64,000 bases of DNA from NCBI GenBank assembly GCA_946699065.1, contig CAMPDV010000041.1, positions 1,116,001-1,180,000 of the forward strand, in the 5' to 3' direction. Positions 36,530-50,049 of this stretch are shown here, piece by piece (position 1 is the first letter of the stretch; each line of letters begins with the position of its first letter). This stretch comes from Loxodes magnus (lineage: Eukaryota; Ciliophora; Karyorelictea; Loxodida; Loxodidae). Under the pieces are notes generated by a model. That model was given only the letters and a program-made list of their open reading frames with translations, did not search any database and was not told the origin of the DNA. The position numbers were made by a program, and so were the translations under genes.

Positions 36530-38480
36530 TAATATAATTATTTTTATAGAATTATTTTAAATTAATATATTTAAAAATTAACTTTAATAAAATATGAAAT
36601 TTAATTTAAAAAAATTAATTTAATTTAATGTGCTTTTAATTGCAAACTATATTAAGAAGTAATAAAGTATAAACCTTTTATATAAAATTATTAATATACA
36701 AAAATAGATAGTAAAAAAAATATAAAAATCTCAGAAAAAATTATATTAAACAAAATTCCTAATTAAGAAAATTTTAAAAATACATCTTAATAAAATTTAT
36801 AATTAAAAAAAATTGATTTTTAATATATGAACAATTCTACATCTAAAATATAAATAATAGAAATATTACAAAAAAAATAAAAAAAAAATAAAAAAAAAAT
36901 GTAAGAATATTCTTTAAAGAAACCAAATTACAAAACTAAAAAAATTAAAAAAAATAATAATCTAAATAAAAAAAACTACCTTTATAAACATGATAAAAAA
37001 AGTTAAAAAAAACTATTTTTCTAACTTAATTCAAAACATTTTTTAATGATAAAAAAAATTAAAAATTAAAAATGATTTAAAAATATATCGAAAAACAAAA
37101 TAAACAACGTATTAGAATAAAACAAAAGATCTAATATTAAAGATATTTGTTAGAATTATGTAATAATGCTGAAACTATTAATAGACAAATTTTATATTTT
37201 AATTTACCCTTTGGCAAAATATTCGTAGAAAGTTGTATATCGCTTTAAATCCATTTTTATGACTAACAATTAGGAATAATAAATATTATCAGAAATTTTT
37301 CTACTCAAACAGATTTTGAATTCTTTTTATAACTTCTCATGTTCAGATCTCATAATAAAATTTTTAGAATATAAAATATGTAGATTTTTTAAATTATTCT
37401 TAAAAATATTTTAATTCACCCTGTTTTAAATATGAAATTAAAAAATGAAATCTCATCTTTTAAAAATTAATTTTTATACAGTAAAAATGAGAATTCGATA
37501 TTTTGCTTTTTTAAGATGCTTAAAAATTAAAAAATATTATAAATAATCATTTCTTGTTGAACCTAAGATTTTTTAGGTTTTGAATGAAATTTTATAATCA
37601 AAAAACTCAAAGCTAAGAAAAAATATATATATAAATCGTCATTATAGTAAATTTAAGGGATAATTTTATAGATATAAAAGATCATAAGAAAGCAAAATTA
37701 AAAACTTTAAGAAAGAAACAATCCTTAATATTGAACGACTGACTGGAATTAGAACTAAAACTTTAAAAATTAAATTCATTAAAAAAAGAAAAATTATATA
37801 CTGATATTTCAAAACACTTGTACATAATATGTTCCAATCTAGACAAGAAATAGAGAACAGTGGATAATATATAAGAAAATTTATTTCGATTTTATGCACT
37901 CAAGATGCTTATTTAAATTAAAAAAATATTAAAATTAAAAAGATTCTTCTTATATATAAAAATTATTAATTAATAAATCTGAATTTAATTGAACTAAATT
38001 AGAAAATCAAGGAAAAATATAAATAATTTCGTAAAAACCCTTGAAACTAATGAAACAAAAAATTTGAAAATAATACATTTTTTTAACTAAAAAGTTATGT
38101 AAATAAAAGAGGTGACATCTAAAATGAGAAAAAATAAGCTCTGCAATCTATTCAATAGTTTAATTAGTACTATGAATTAAAAAGAAATACTAATAACTCC
38201 GCTCATAAAAAGAATTGCTAATTTTTAGCTAAAAATTTCTGATTGAAAAATATAAAATAATCACATAATATTACGTTTTGAAATTTCAAATCAAAATTAA
38301 ATTAAAAATAAACGATTTTTTTACATCTCTGCAATGAATTTCACTTAAAAAAAGAAAAGAAAAAATCCGTAAAAAAATGTTCTTAAAAAATATAATTAAA
38401 AAATCATTGTTACTTAAGAGCTCAGAATAACCACAAAAATATAAAAAAAATATTACTCAAGATCACTATCTTTAATTGAT
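36530..38480. other. A-rich stretch without recognisable gene
   Basis: Long A runs, low complexity, no motif. A slightly more complex patch at 37.66-37.92 kb has no recognisable product. Confidence 0.5.
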
Positions 38481-38487
38481 TTCAACT

Positions 38488-38768
38488 AAAAAAGTTTTTA
38501 TACCGGAAACTCCTTTCCGATTGCACAACCCGACGCTCTCTTTTTATGGAATAACTGGAATATTCTGTTGTGCTCAAGGCACAGGTGCTAGGGAGCTCAA
38601 TTTCAATGAGTAGACAAGCTTCTAACCCCTACCAAGAGCAATAATCGAAAAGAAAGTAATCCCTTAGGAAGCCGACTCTAATCAAGAAATTTATCAGCGA
38701 AACCAAAAGTAATTTGTTATTAGCCATAAAAACAGAAAGTGTCGTCACAAATGGCATTCTCAGCTGAA
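38488..38768 (-). mobile_element. SINE-like element, family 1 (copy 2)
   Basis: Reverse-complement relative of 2069-2377, diverged: the plus strand carries GGAATAACTGGAATATTCTG and CCCCTACCAAGAG-like blocks. The terminal hairpin is CGGAAA-GGAG-TTTCCG, a different stem in the same place as copy 1. The B box is degraded (GGTTAGAAGCT). No target duplication found. Confidence 0.7.
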
Positions 38769-39045
38769 AAAATCATTTCACTTATTCAAAATAAATATCT
38801 TTAATATGTATAATGAATGCTCATAAAAAGTGAACAATAAATGAAAAAGTAAAAATTTAAAAATAAGAAAAATCGTATTAATGAAAAAATAAAAATAATG
38901 CTTAAAAAAAAATTTGTGAAAGTTAAAAAAAATAAAATAAAAAAACCCTCGAAAAAAAGACAAAATTTATAAAATAAAATAAAAAAAATAAACCGAAGTA
39001 ATAAAAAATCATAAAAAGAAAGAAAAAAAAATTAAGAAATAAAAA

Positions 39046-39112
39046 GTAAAAGTTTAAGGTGAAAATGAAGTTGGTAAGTTAAAGTTTAAGGTGAAAATGT
39101 AGTGAGTAAGTT
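39046..39112 (+). repeat. Inverted fragment of the mini-intron array
   Basis: On the plus strand this piece has the end of one 29-nt unit, TTG, a full 29-nt unit (GTAAGTTAAAG..AATGTAG), TGA, and the beginning of a third (GTAAGTTATAC). It is the same unit as the central part of 34469-35399 but in the opposite orientation, 4 kb away, at the edge of an A-rich tract and of duplication block A. No RING or UBL coding is seen beside it. Confidence 0.8.
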
Positions 39113-39124
39113 ATACTTTATTTT

Positions 39125-41283
39125 TTTTTTATAATATTTTAAATAATTTAGTAAAATTGATAGTGTCAATTAAATAATTAGTAAATTTTATATTCTCTTT
39201 TTATAGAAAAATTTAATTTCTTAAGTTTTCCTTATAATTTTTAATTTAACTTTTAAAAATATTTAACTACTCTTCTAAGTTAAAATAGAGATTACATAAT
39301 TTATTATATGTTTATCTAAACATTAATAAAATATTTTAAATATTTATTTAAAATATCATTTAGAATTATAAATTTTCTTAATATTTTTTAAATTATATTT
39401 AATTAATGCTTTTGCATTTACTTTGGTTTTTTATAAAATATTAAGAGATTTTTTTGAAATAAATTGCTATAAATATTTATAAAACAAAAAGAAAAATATT
39501 AATTTTCCTTATTTTTATTTTAATTTAAAATATTATTCTTCATTAATAAGAAATACAATCACTGCTTTATTAAATATTTTATCTAGAGGATAAGAAAATT
39601 TCTTATTAGTATCTAATTAAATCTATCTTTAACTAGTTAAAATACTTAGAATATTTGCAAGTACAGTTAAAGTAAAAAGGAGTTTTCTTTTAATTTTTTA
39701 TGAATTAATATTATTAAATGAGACAGTAAAGGAGGCTATAATATATTAAACACTTGATTTTAAGAAAAATAGAGGATTTTAGATATATGAATAATTGACT
39801 CTATTGAAGATTTAAGCTAGCTTTTTTTTATTTAATTATATAAAAGAATAATGTTTTCTTTTGACTATTTATTTTAGTACATATAATTACCTAAATATCT
39901 TATTTTTAGAACTAGTATCATTAATACTTTAAATCTAATATATTCTTATACTCACTAAAATAAACTTAGATAAATTAAGACTAAATATTTTACAAAATGT
40001 ACCTTTTTATCAGTTTTCCAAACGAAAGTTAATTACAAAAGATAGTTAATCAAAAGGAATATATAAATAATCTAAAATTCAAACTTATTTTAATGCCTAA
40101 GTTTCAAATAATTCTATAATTATCTATATTTCTTTTAATATTTTAATCTTTTGTAATGTATAAGATTAATAAATGGTGATGTGCTATAAAGCAAAACATT
40201 GAGAATTGTTGATTAGGAACAGAAAGATATAGAATAATAGTAGACTAATAAAATGTATTAAGAGTAAATAATAATCTTTTAGATTAATTTTAAATAACTT
40301 ATACTAACTAATCTAATACTTATATTATCTCATGCTTATTACAAAGAAACATATTATTTTAAGTTTACTCTTTCTATTAATTCAGAAAATAATAATAGAA
40401 GATAGTAAAAATATGCTTTCTTTCTTAAAAAAAGCTTATAATTTTCTAAATATAAAACAACTAATTCTAATAAATAGAGTATTAATAGTGTTAGCAATAT
40501 AATATAGATTTGTATAGAATAATAGAATTAAGTTTTTATCTTTAAATAATCTAGAATAATTTAGGTATTATTAATTAGAAATGATAATTACAAAAATAAC
40601 ATAAATAATAAATATAATATTAGTTTGATATAAAAAGAGAAAGTTATCTAAATGTATTTATTATAACTAATCTAATATCTTTTTAATTAAAGATAAATTA
40701 AATTTAAACTAATAAAGCTAAAAGGATAAAATATTAAGTATTTTAATAGACATAATTAAGCACATTAAAGCTTATTTTAATAATAAAATTAAATATTACA
40801 ATTAATAATTGTAAGATAAAATTAGTAATCACCATTTCTAGTTAGTTTATATATTTACTTTCTACTACTTCTATTTATTACATTTATATAACCTATTTTT
40901 CTTAGAATCAACATTAAAAGTAATAAATTATATTAGTTTATTATTATAAGAGAGACCTTTATAAGTAAAAAGTTTTAATGAAATAGTAGTAAGAAAGTGG
41001 GCAATTAAAAGAGTTTATCTTATAAATTCTAAAAATGCTATTTTTTAAATAATTTAATGTTTTTTATATATTTATTAAAACTAATTAATAAGAATCTTAT
41101 TTTATTTCATTTTTTTTAATTAGTAAAAGCTTAAATAAATAAATAAATTTTTTGATTAAATGTAAGAGAAAAACAATAATTAATAACAGTAGATTTAAAA
41201 AATGGTAATATTATATTTATCATTTAAATTAGTCTACAACGAAAAAAGTTTTTATTATTAAGAATCTAAAGCACAAATAAGTA
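39125..41283 (+). repeat. Segmental duplication block A, copy 2
   Basis: Direct copy of 1505-3990 lacking the SINE; the uninterrupted target (AAAAGGAGTTTTCTTTTA) is at about 39677. It joins block B directly at 41284. Confidence 0.85.
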
Positions 41284-43528
41284 GAATTTGGAAATCTTTT
41301 TTGTCGAAAAGGTATTTTGTAAAAATAAAAAACATTATTTTAGGAAATTTTTTTGATTTTTCTTTAACAAAATTTTTTTTTTTTTATTTAAAGAAAAAAA
41401 CTTTGATAAGGTAAATTATTTTTGAAATGATAAAAAATTTATTGATTATGCTTTTGAAAAAATATAATTTTTGATTTTGGACTTTTTTTCGAGTAAATGA
41501 AAAAATTCGCTTTAAAATATTTTAATGCTATAAGAATTTACTTAAAAGAAAAGGATCTCAAGAAAAAAGGAGATATAATAAAATAAACCATGAAATCGTG
41601 AAAAAACTATCCTTTTTTCGCTCTGAGTTATTCGCTACAAAAGATTTTCGGGTGGATAAATCCTTTTCTTAAAAGTATAGAATTTTAAAAGATTTGAAAA
41701 ATTTTTTAAATGAATTTTAAGAAGTAAATATAAAAAAATAAATTACAATTTTAGGAAGAAATAAATTAGTAAAAAAAACCTCTATAAGAGTGCTTACCGT
41801 TTATAATAGGTATTATGAATTGTTAAAAAACTAATCTAAAAGGAATTAAAAAATCCATTTATAAAAATATGAACAATCAAATAGAAAAAATTAGGTAATG
41901 CAGCTGTAATAATAAATTTTAGGCCAATATGCAAAGAATTCAAAAAATTAATTAAACAAGGATCTAAATAATATGTCTAGCCTAACTACAACAAATATAC
42001 AAATAAAAACTTACTAATCAAGTTTAAAAATACCGTTTTATTATAATAATAAGAAAAGCATTAAAAATTTAAAAAGATTAGCAAGAGTACCTTGAAAAGA
42101 GCGTACTACGAGCAATTTATCTGTTTTTAGTTTGCGAAAGAAGTTAATTTAGAAGAGAAAAACGATTTTTTAAGAAAAATTACTATTAAATATTTTTATC
42201 TTTAAAATTTTTTTAATTTCGTAATATTAAAGGAATAGTTTTAAAGATAAGCTTTCTGATTATAAGAAACTTGAATATATCTACTGTGCATGTAGAAAAT
42301 CGATTTTATTTATTAATCTAAAAATTTTAATTCCTAATGAAGCTATTTTATTAAAGTTGAAAACTTTAAAAAAAGTTGATTGATTGCTTATCTTATAAAA
42401 ACATTTTTTAGTAGACTGTATAAATAATTTGAATATATGCAAAATTATAAAAATCTTCACTTTCTTGTGAAGTATATTATACTTCCATCTAAAATAAGAA
42501 TAAAATTGAATTCTAATATTAAATAATACGAATTACCAAAATGAAAGTGAAAATAATTAAGAAATCAATATAGTTTTCATTATATCAAAAAAGGTTAAAA
42601 GAAAAGCTTTAATCTTTTGTATTAATTAAAATAATATAAAAAGTGTAATTTAATAACTATTATAATTATATCTATAAAAAATGGCAAATATTTCGTACAA
42701 TATAAAAAGAAACATATATAGTATAATAAAAAGCAAAGTTTCTACTAAGCCGATAATGCTAATAGTACACAATTTCATAAATAACCTTAAAAATGAGCTA
42801 TTTTTGTTATATTCTAAATTATTAGACAACTAATTTATAATTTATAATTTAAGCATTCCTTTAATAAATGTTTGCTTTAATATAAGATATAGTATTTTTT
42901 AATTTAAGATACTAAATATTCATAAATATTCAAAGCATAATAATATTTAAAGTGGTTTATTTAAAATAAATTAAAAAAAGTGACTAATTTAAATTTAAAA
43001 GATCTTATCAAGAAATTAAATTAAAATGTTTTAATATTCATTTTCTAGATAAAAATAGTTATTATTTTTTGTTCGTTGATCTATCTTATTTATATTTTAA
43101 AGATTGCAATTATATGTTTTTATAATGTTTGAAAAAAGCTGAAAAATTGCTAGATTATTTAAAGATAAAAAATTAATCTTAAAAACAATCCTTTTATAAG
43201 ATAAACAGAAATAAGAGGAATTATAATTAAAAAAATTCTAACAAACAAATTTATAAGACATAAAATTAATTTTATAAAAGATCAATTAAAGTTGTGCAAG
43301 AATTTGAGAGCAAAAATATTACAGTTAATATAAAAATATTGTAATCCAAAAGCCATAGATGCAAAAATTGATGTTCAAATTAGACTTCAAATAGATTTAT
43401 TATTTGGTAAATTAATCTAGAAATAAGAAATATGGCATTGTTTTAACAGATTTGTTGAGAAATTAAATTTATCTTCAAACTTAATATCTTTTTATTTATT
43501 ATTAAATAATGGTAAAATTAAAAGTTTA
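41284..43528 (+). repeat. Segmental duplication block B, copy 2
   Basis: Direct copy of 6605-9003, including one copy of the CTCTGAGTTA..GATTTTCGGG motif at 41.61 kb and a single copy of the segment that is tandemly duplicated in copy 1. Confidence 0.8.
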
Positions 43529-43608
43529 CTATGTAATTTTAAAGCTTTTTATTATATGTATAGTTATATTAAAATTATATACGAATTATTTAAAAATTAG
43601 ATAATTAA

Positions 43609-43922
43609 AAAAATGATGGGAGCTGAAATTAATTCTCCGATAAAACCTTTTATCCTTTTGGATAAGGTCAAGTTCCTATCCACTGAGAAGGCCCATGGCT
43701 AGAGTCATTCTCAGCAGGAAAACAAAATCTTTCCGTTTATTCACTTTTGCTTGCAACTTGAAGGTTGTCGGCTCCTTGTTACGGAAATCCCTGGTTGAAG
43801 CTATTGAATTAAGCAACAGAATATCCTCTCTATATGCATTGAGAGAGTACCCTGGGTTGTCTAGCTGAAAAGGAGTTTCCGGTCTCTCGAAAGAGAAATT
43901 TTAAAGTTCATAATTAATTAAT
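43609..43922 (+). mobile_element. SINE-like element, family 1 (copy 3)
   Basis: Same start (ATGATGGGAGCTGA) and overall order as copy 1 but diverged in the middle, where the B box is lost. The end keeps a GAAA..TTTC stem. Flanks show no clear duplication. Confidence 0.75.
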
Positions 43923-45379
43923 TGTAAACTGATTATTACTCCTAAGGATAATATTTAAAGATTTAAAATACTTAATTGAAAAGATTTGCTTGCTATGTTT
44001 GTAGAAATCTTTATAAGTCAGTATTAATAAATATTCGAAAATAGTCCCCATTTCAGTTAAATATCTAAATCAAAAATAGGTGAAAAGAAAATAAGTAGAA
44101 TTGTCATGATATAGTACAAAACTGAGGAAGACTGGCGAAGTATTTAGATAAAGGAAATGACTTTCAATTACTTTAAGTATTTACCAAGGTGGTATCACTA
44201 TATCTCGATATTGCTCTTATTATATAGAAATATTACCAAAATATAGAAATTAAAAAATATAAAATTTGAATTAGTTTTTAAGATAAGACTAAAATTAAAA
44301 TATTTAAATGTAAAAAATAAATAAATTAAATATAAATAAGAGCTTAATAAACTGCTTAGCTATAAGCATTAAATAATAGCTATTTTAACAAATTTATTAT
44401 TTTACTAATTTCACTTTGTTTTCATTTAAACAAATTCTCTTTAATTTTAATTTATAATATAATTAATAAAAATCTATAAGCTTGTTTTAGTTTAATAAAT
44501 GGATTAGTAAATTATAAAAGTCCTAAAAAATAATTTGGTTCTTAGAAAAGAATTCCTAAGATACTTCAATGTAGTTGCTTAATGTGTTCAAAGTGTATTA
44601 AAATTGGCCTTATGTCGCTCAATAAATATTTTTTAAAACACATTAGTAAATATTTAAAGGCTAAATATCTGAGTTAAAAGACTTGATTTCAACTGAAAAA
44701 TTTGAGAAGAGCATAATGAGTTTCAATAAAAAGCAAAACTAAATGAAAATTTATAGAATTGTTTGCAAATATTTAAATAATAAAAGATATAGTAAATTAG
44801 CTTAATTAAAGTTTAGTGATGATCTAAAAACTCTTTTCTAATATAATCAATTAAGTATGTACTTAAAACCACAAATAATATTAAAGGGCAATTATAAAAT
44901 AATATAAGAAAAATCTAAGAAATAATTTAAAATTTAGAAAAAACATTACATTTACCATCATAAACTAGATAGTAATAAGAAAAAATAGTAGCATTATTAC
45001 ATTTATTAAATATCAATACGAGCAGATAAAGTTAATGATTTAGAAATATAACTAAGTTAAAAATGAAGAAGTAAATGTTAATTAAACTTCAAATCAGTTA
45101 ATTAAAATTATTTTATCGTTATGAATTTTATTGCGGAAAAGGGCAAAATTAAAATTCATAACATTATAATATTACAGATATATTAAATAAATATTTTAAA
45201 TAATAAATTAAATACGATTTTACACTATTAACAGTAGAGAATGTTGCTAAGTTCTTAGAAAAATTTTAAAATAAACTTTTGAAAATACTAATTTGTAAGA
45301 AAATCTTTAAATTTTTCTAACATATGTAATAATTAAGATATTTGATTAAATTCAAACAGTTATCAAGTTAAGACTTTAT

Positions 45380-46450
45380 AAAAAAAATTGATTGATATCT
45401 AGAATATCTAAGGCTGATATCAAAGTAGAATAAGCTTCTGCAAATGCGATAGCAATCTTAAAATGTTTGAACTATAATTTTATATAAAAAATTTATGAGG
45501 GAATGAGAATCTAAGGTGCTAATTGAGTGAATCAAATTTTCAAGATTGTAATCTAAGAAACTCAAATTTATAAGTGGTCAATCTAAGAAATATGAAGAAT
45601 ACGAAGCTAACCAACTGCAATTTAAATGGAATAAATTAAACTAAGATGTAATTGGAATTACCCTAATTTCTTGACACTTTGCTGAAACATATGGATTGAA
45701 TTTATTCGATAGCGGTCACGAGTGACTAGAAATAATAATATCAGAAAGAAATGAACCGACTATAAAGATTTTGAGATTTTCTGAGTGATTTCTATAAGAG
45801 TACTTTGACCGAACGAGCGAATGAAATTTCATCGGAAGCTGTAAAGAGGGACTAGAAATAAATAGTTTCGGGAAGTTATGCTAGTACAATATAAGTATGG
45901 AAATTTTTGAATGTGACCCCAAAAAGTACTTTGAATGGACACACAAATTATGCTAGATCGATAGTGGTAACAAATGAATTGTCTCGGGAAGTTCTGATTA
46001 AACTTTAAAAATATGAAATTTTTCAACTGGTTAATGTATTTGAACTCTCTAAGGATATCAAGATTCAATAAGAACAATAGTATTAATTCATGAAAAAAAT
46101 TAATAATATTTGGATGTCATGAAAAAAGCAATCGAAATATGAAACTTTCCAACAAAAAAAATCATTCAAACTTTATTGCTACAAATTTAATGAGAATGTT
46201 AGTAATAGTAACTAATAATAAGTTTATAATATCTGGATCATATGACAACACTATAAAAATATCGAATTTCTAAACAGATGAGAGGTTAATATTATTACGA
46301 GGACATTAGGGAGAAATTTACGAATTAGTGCTGACTGGGGATATAAAAGGAGTAATATCGGGAGGATAAGAGAAATAGATAAAAAAGTAAAATATTCAAA
46401 ATTATTACAAGATCTTAAAGATGGTTAAGTATAAAAGAAGGTAAGTATAT
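45380..46450 (+). pseudogene. Decayed STAND gene: pentapeptide repeats and WD40 blades
   Basis: Fragments in different frames give a linker (EQASANAIAILKCLNYNF, MRIQGANW), pentapeptide repeats (LSESNFQDCNLRNSNLQ, TNCNLNGINQTKM), then WD40 blades (KWIVSGSSDQTLKIWNFSTG near 45970-46030, SIVVTN). This is the order found downstream of NACHT domains in ciliate STAND proteins, so it is probably the 3' half of a relative of the gene at 23707. Two KIW/EIW positions are TGA. Several frameshifts are present. The NACHT part upstream of 45380 is not recognisable. Confidence 0.75.
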
Positions 46451-46599
46451 AATTTAAATATAAATAGGAGTGAATTTAGAGTGAATTACAATAAACATCT
46501 TCTATTCAAATAATAATTTGTAGTTTTGAGAAAATAGTGGCGAGTGAAAGCATCAAGAAAATGTCGAATATGAAATAAGTTTTAGAATATGAATTAAAA

Positions 46600-49560
46600 A
46601 AAAGAATTTAATTTAAATTTAAATTGATACCTTAAAAGATATGTAGCAATCTAAAGTAATTTTAGCTTAACAACAGTCAAAGCTTTCATAATAAATAAAA
46701 AGATTAAACTTAAATTATTTTTACTTTGATTTTTTAACTATTAATTATTTGAGTATGGATATAAAATTTTGGTACTATAAAATTATTTAAAAATCAAAAA
46801 AGCAATATACTAACTTTTATTATAAATTTTACTTTTAAAAAATTAAAAAAATAATTCTGCTTTAATTTTTGTAAATTTGTAATAAAAAAATGAAAATAAC
46901 GCTTAATTAAAAAAATTATGAATTTATTTAAATATAATATGTTAATAAGTTCTGGATTTTGGACTTCCGGAGATCAGTTAGTACAAACAGCAATATTCTA
47001 AAGAGAAGTTATTTTACTACTAAAAATTTGAATAAAACATTATTAAAATTAAAAAAGAAACCTGATTAAATCTGTGATTCTTTTACAATTAAAGATTTAA
47101 GGAAGGAAACTAAATTATTTTAGAAGATTTTTAAAAGATTAGATCTTTTGTTAAAAACAGTATATGATAGAAAATTCGAGATGCTTGACAAAATGTCTAA
47201 AGAATTAAGAATTTAAAAATTCATAGAATAAAAACAAAAAAAATCTAAAAATTACAGAATTTTATTAAATATAATAATTTTATTGCCAAAATTCTTAATA
47301 TCTAGATAAAAAGTAAACAATTCTTTATATTAAAATGATTTTACTTAAATTATTAAATTATTTAAAAAAAACTTCATTATATAATGATAATAATTTATAT
47401 AATTTACAGTAATAAAAATAAATAAAGCTAAAATTTAGTAGAATTAGTCAAAATAAAAATAAAATTTAAACATTTAAAATTCTTAAGAAACTTCAATTTA
47501 TTAATAACTTTTATATTAATTCAAATGGAAAAATAAAAATGTATAATTTAAAAAAGATATAATTTTTAGATTAGGAAACATGAAAAACATAACTATTAAT
47601 CGTTATATTTTTAACGTGTCTCTTAATAATTTAACAAGGATGTATTACAAGACATTTAACACAAATACAAACTTCTATGTAAAATTCATATAATAAAATT
47701 TAAATTTCACTTGTAGTTTTTTGGATGCGTTCTCTTCAAGATATTAATTCTAATTAGGAATCACTTTAAGTTTATGAATTATAAGAAAATACTTAATACT
47801 TTTGCTAATTACGATTTTGTTTATATGATAAAAAAACTAATGGAAAACTTTAGAAACTTTTACCAAAAATCTTGAAGTGAATCTGTATCATTTGCAGATA
47901 ATTTCGAGACTTAAGGAAAATTGATTTCTAAACTTAAGCTTTAAACAAAATAAGTTTGTCTTTTGTTTGCAGAAAAATTTTATTGTAAAATAAGCAAAAA
48001 ATCAAATCTAAATTATCGAGAAATAAATTATCTAAAGAAAAATTCGCAAAAGAGACTTCCTTAAAGAAAATATTTTTCTCTTTAAGATTAAAACTTAATT
48101 CTCTCAGAAATTGTGATTTTACAATTAAGGTTGAATTATTTTATTTTTGTAGTTCTTTTTATTAGTTTAATAAATTTATATTTAAATAGAAATTAAAATT
48201 AATTCTTTTTTAATATTCTTTGAAGAGTGCTTATATCTCTTTCTATTGCTTATAAGAATTGATTTAGTTTTTTAGATGATTTAAATTGGAATTTTTAATT
48301 TGATTTGATATAGTACAATTGTTAATGATAGTTAATTAATTTTAGAAGTTATTTGGTTGATTATTATTTTTAGATTTTTATAAATATTATAATCTATTTA
48401 TTAATCTTGCTCCTTCATAAAAGTTTTAGTTTGTGTATAATGTTTAATTTTAAATAATGTCAGTAAATATATGAAACTTATTATTTTAGATTTTTTATTT
48501 ATGCTATATGCTTTAAATCTTAATCCTCATCTATTTTTTAATTATAATAATGTGCAGAATAAACTTAATGAATAATTAACTTTGTTTATTTAATTCTTAT
48601 AAGCAACAAAGCTATCTATATTTATACTAATAAATATTTAACTAATGAAACTATACATTCTCTCCATTTAGTAAAGTATCTGTTTAAATAATAATTTTAA
48701 ATAATTAGAAATTTATAGTAAACATACTATTTTAAACTATAAAATGTAATAAAACTTATAAATTTAGAGTAAGTAATTTAAACATAGCAAAGATATTCTA
48801 GATAATACAATATTAATAGATAATATATTCAACTTTTACTAATCAAATCATTATTTAATATAGCAAAATAGCTATTATCAGCAAAAGAATAAACATTTGC
48901 TAAACTAAATATTATCAATTAATTAATTAATAAAGTGGTACCATACTTTTATTTAAGATTCAAGTAAATCAAAATTAAACATATTTTTACATCAAAATAA
49001 ACACTTAATTTGAAAAATTAACAATTACTGATAAGTCATAGTAAATAAACAGTCTTGCTAACTTTTAGATATGAAACTTAATAATAGTATCGAAGTTAGA
49101 AAATTTTTTCAAATGCTCATAAATTAATAATATCCCATGCCATTTAGATAATTCTCTTATCATAGTAAAGTATCATATATTGATTCTCACTTATATATAA
49201 ATAATAAGAATATAAAAACTCATAAAGAAGGAGACTGCTTATAAATTAATTGAAAAACAAGTAAAATTTAGAATGCTTTGAAAAGAATATCTAGATAATT
49301 GAAAAACGAAAAATCAATTAGGCTTTATTTAAAATCTTTGAAATATCCGGAAAAAACAATTGAAAATTAAAGGCAATAATTAAGTTTAAATATGATATCA
49401 AGTTAGAAAGAAGAAATTGTTTCTAGAATTTAAAAATAAAGAGAAAAATTAATTACCACTGAGGTTTCTTATTTAGAGGTCATAAGGATGAAAAACCCTT
49501 AAAAAATTTAAGAAGGGTTATTATAACTAAGATAATTTGCTAAGTAGCTGAAAGATTTAT
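46600..49560. other. AT-rich stretch without recognisable gene
   Basis: No motif or shared repeat seen. Confidence 0.5.
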
Positions 49561-49570
49561 CAAATATTAT

Positions 49571-50045
49571 TTTTTAAAACCGCCATATTTGTTCGAAGGT
49601 GAACAACAAGGTTATCTTCATCAGAGGTTGGGGAAGTTAAGTACCCATAATCGACTTTATGTCTTCCTCTGCTTTGGTTTGGCCTCGAGACATAAGATTC
49701 TTAGACCTTCGGCACTGGCTTCGTTTATTTTTAACTCTGGAACGAAAAAGAAATAATATTGCGAGCTTCATATGAGGTGGGGAATTTAAGTACCCATAAT
49801 TGACACATGTCGTCCTCTGCTTTGGTGAAGCAATGAGACACAATCCTGCCATGTCCTTGGACCTCCAGCAAGTATTAAAGATTACGAGTATTCTAAAATT
49901 ATACCAGTATTGAACAAGGTTTATCAGTATCTGATAATTTTATCAATAACAAACATTCTTGTCAGTATGAAACATTTTTTTTAAAGAGCTGCGCATCAAC
50001 GAGAGTGCTACGCGCTCTATAATAAAATTTATTTAATTTATTTAA
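49571..50045 (+). mobile_element. SINE-like repeat family 2 (copy 1)
   Basis: A ~470-bp unit present three times. It starts with a hairpin (TTGTTC-GAAGGT-GAACAA) and contains an internal near-duplication of ~75 bp with the text AAGTTAAGTACCCATAAT / GAATTTAAGTACCCATAAT and CCTCTGCTTTGGT. A run of (C)CAGTATTGAA-type motifs follows. It ends with GTGCTACGCGCTCTATAAT and an ATTT-rich tail. The last ~45 bp are the same as in family 3 (53471-53915), as expected when SINEs share the 3' end that a LINE reverse transcriptase recognises. Confidence 0.75.
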
Positions 50046-50049
50046 GTGA

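Noticed and set aside
34600-39120. Tandem repeats facing each other as terminal inverted repeats of a Tlr/Polinton-like element
   Set aside because: The 39.05 kb piece has only two units, and no integrase, capsid or DNA polymerase motif was found between the two.
49620-49650. 5S rRNA-like text GAAGTTAAGTACCC in family 2
   Set aside because: Only ~10 bases match the usual GAAGTTAAGC block; the rest of 5S (box A/C spacing) is not present.
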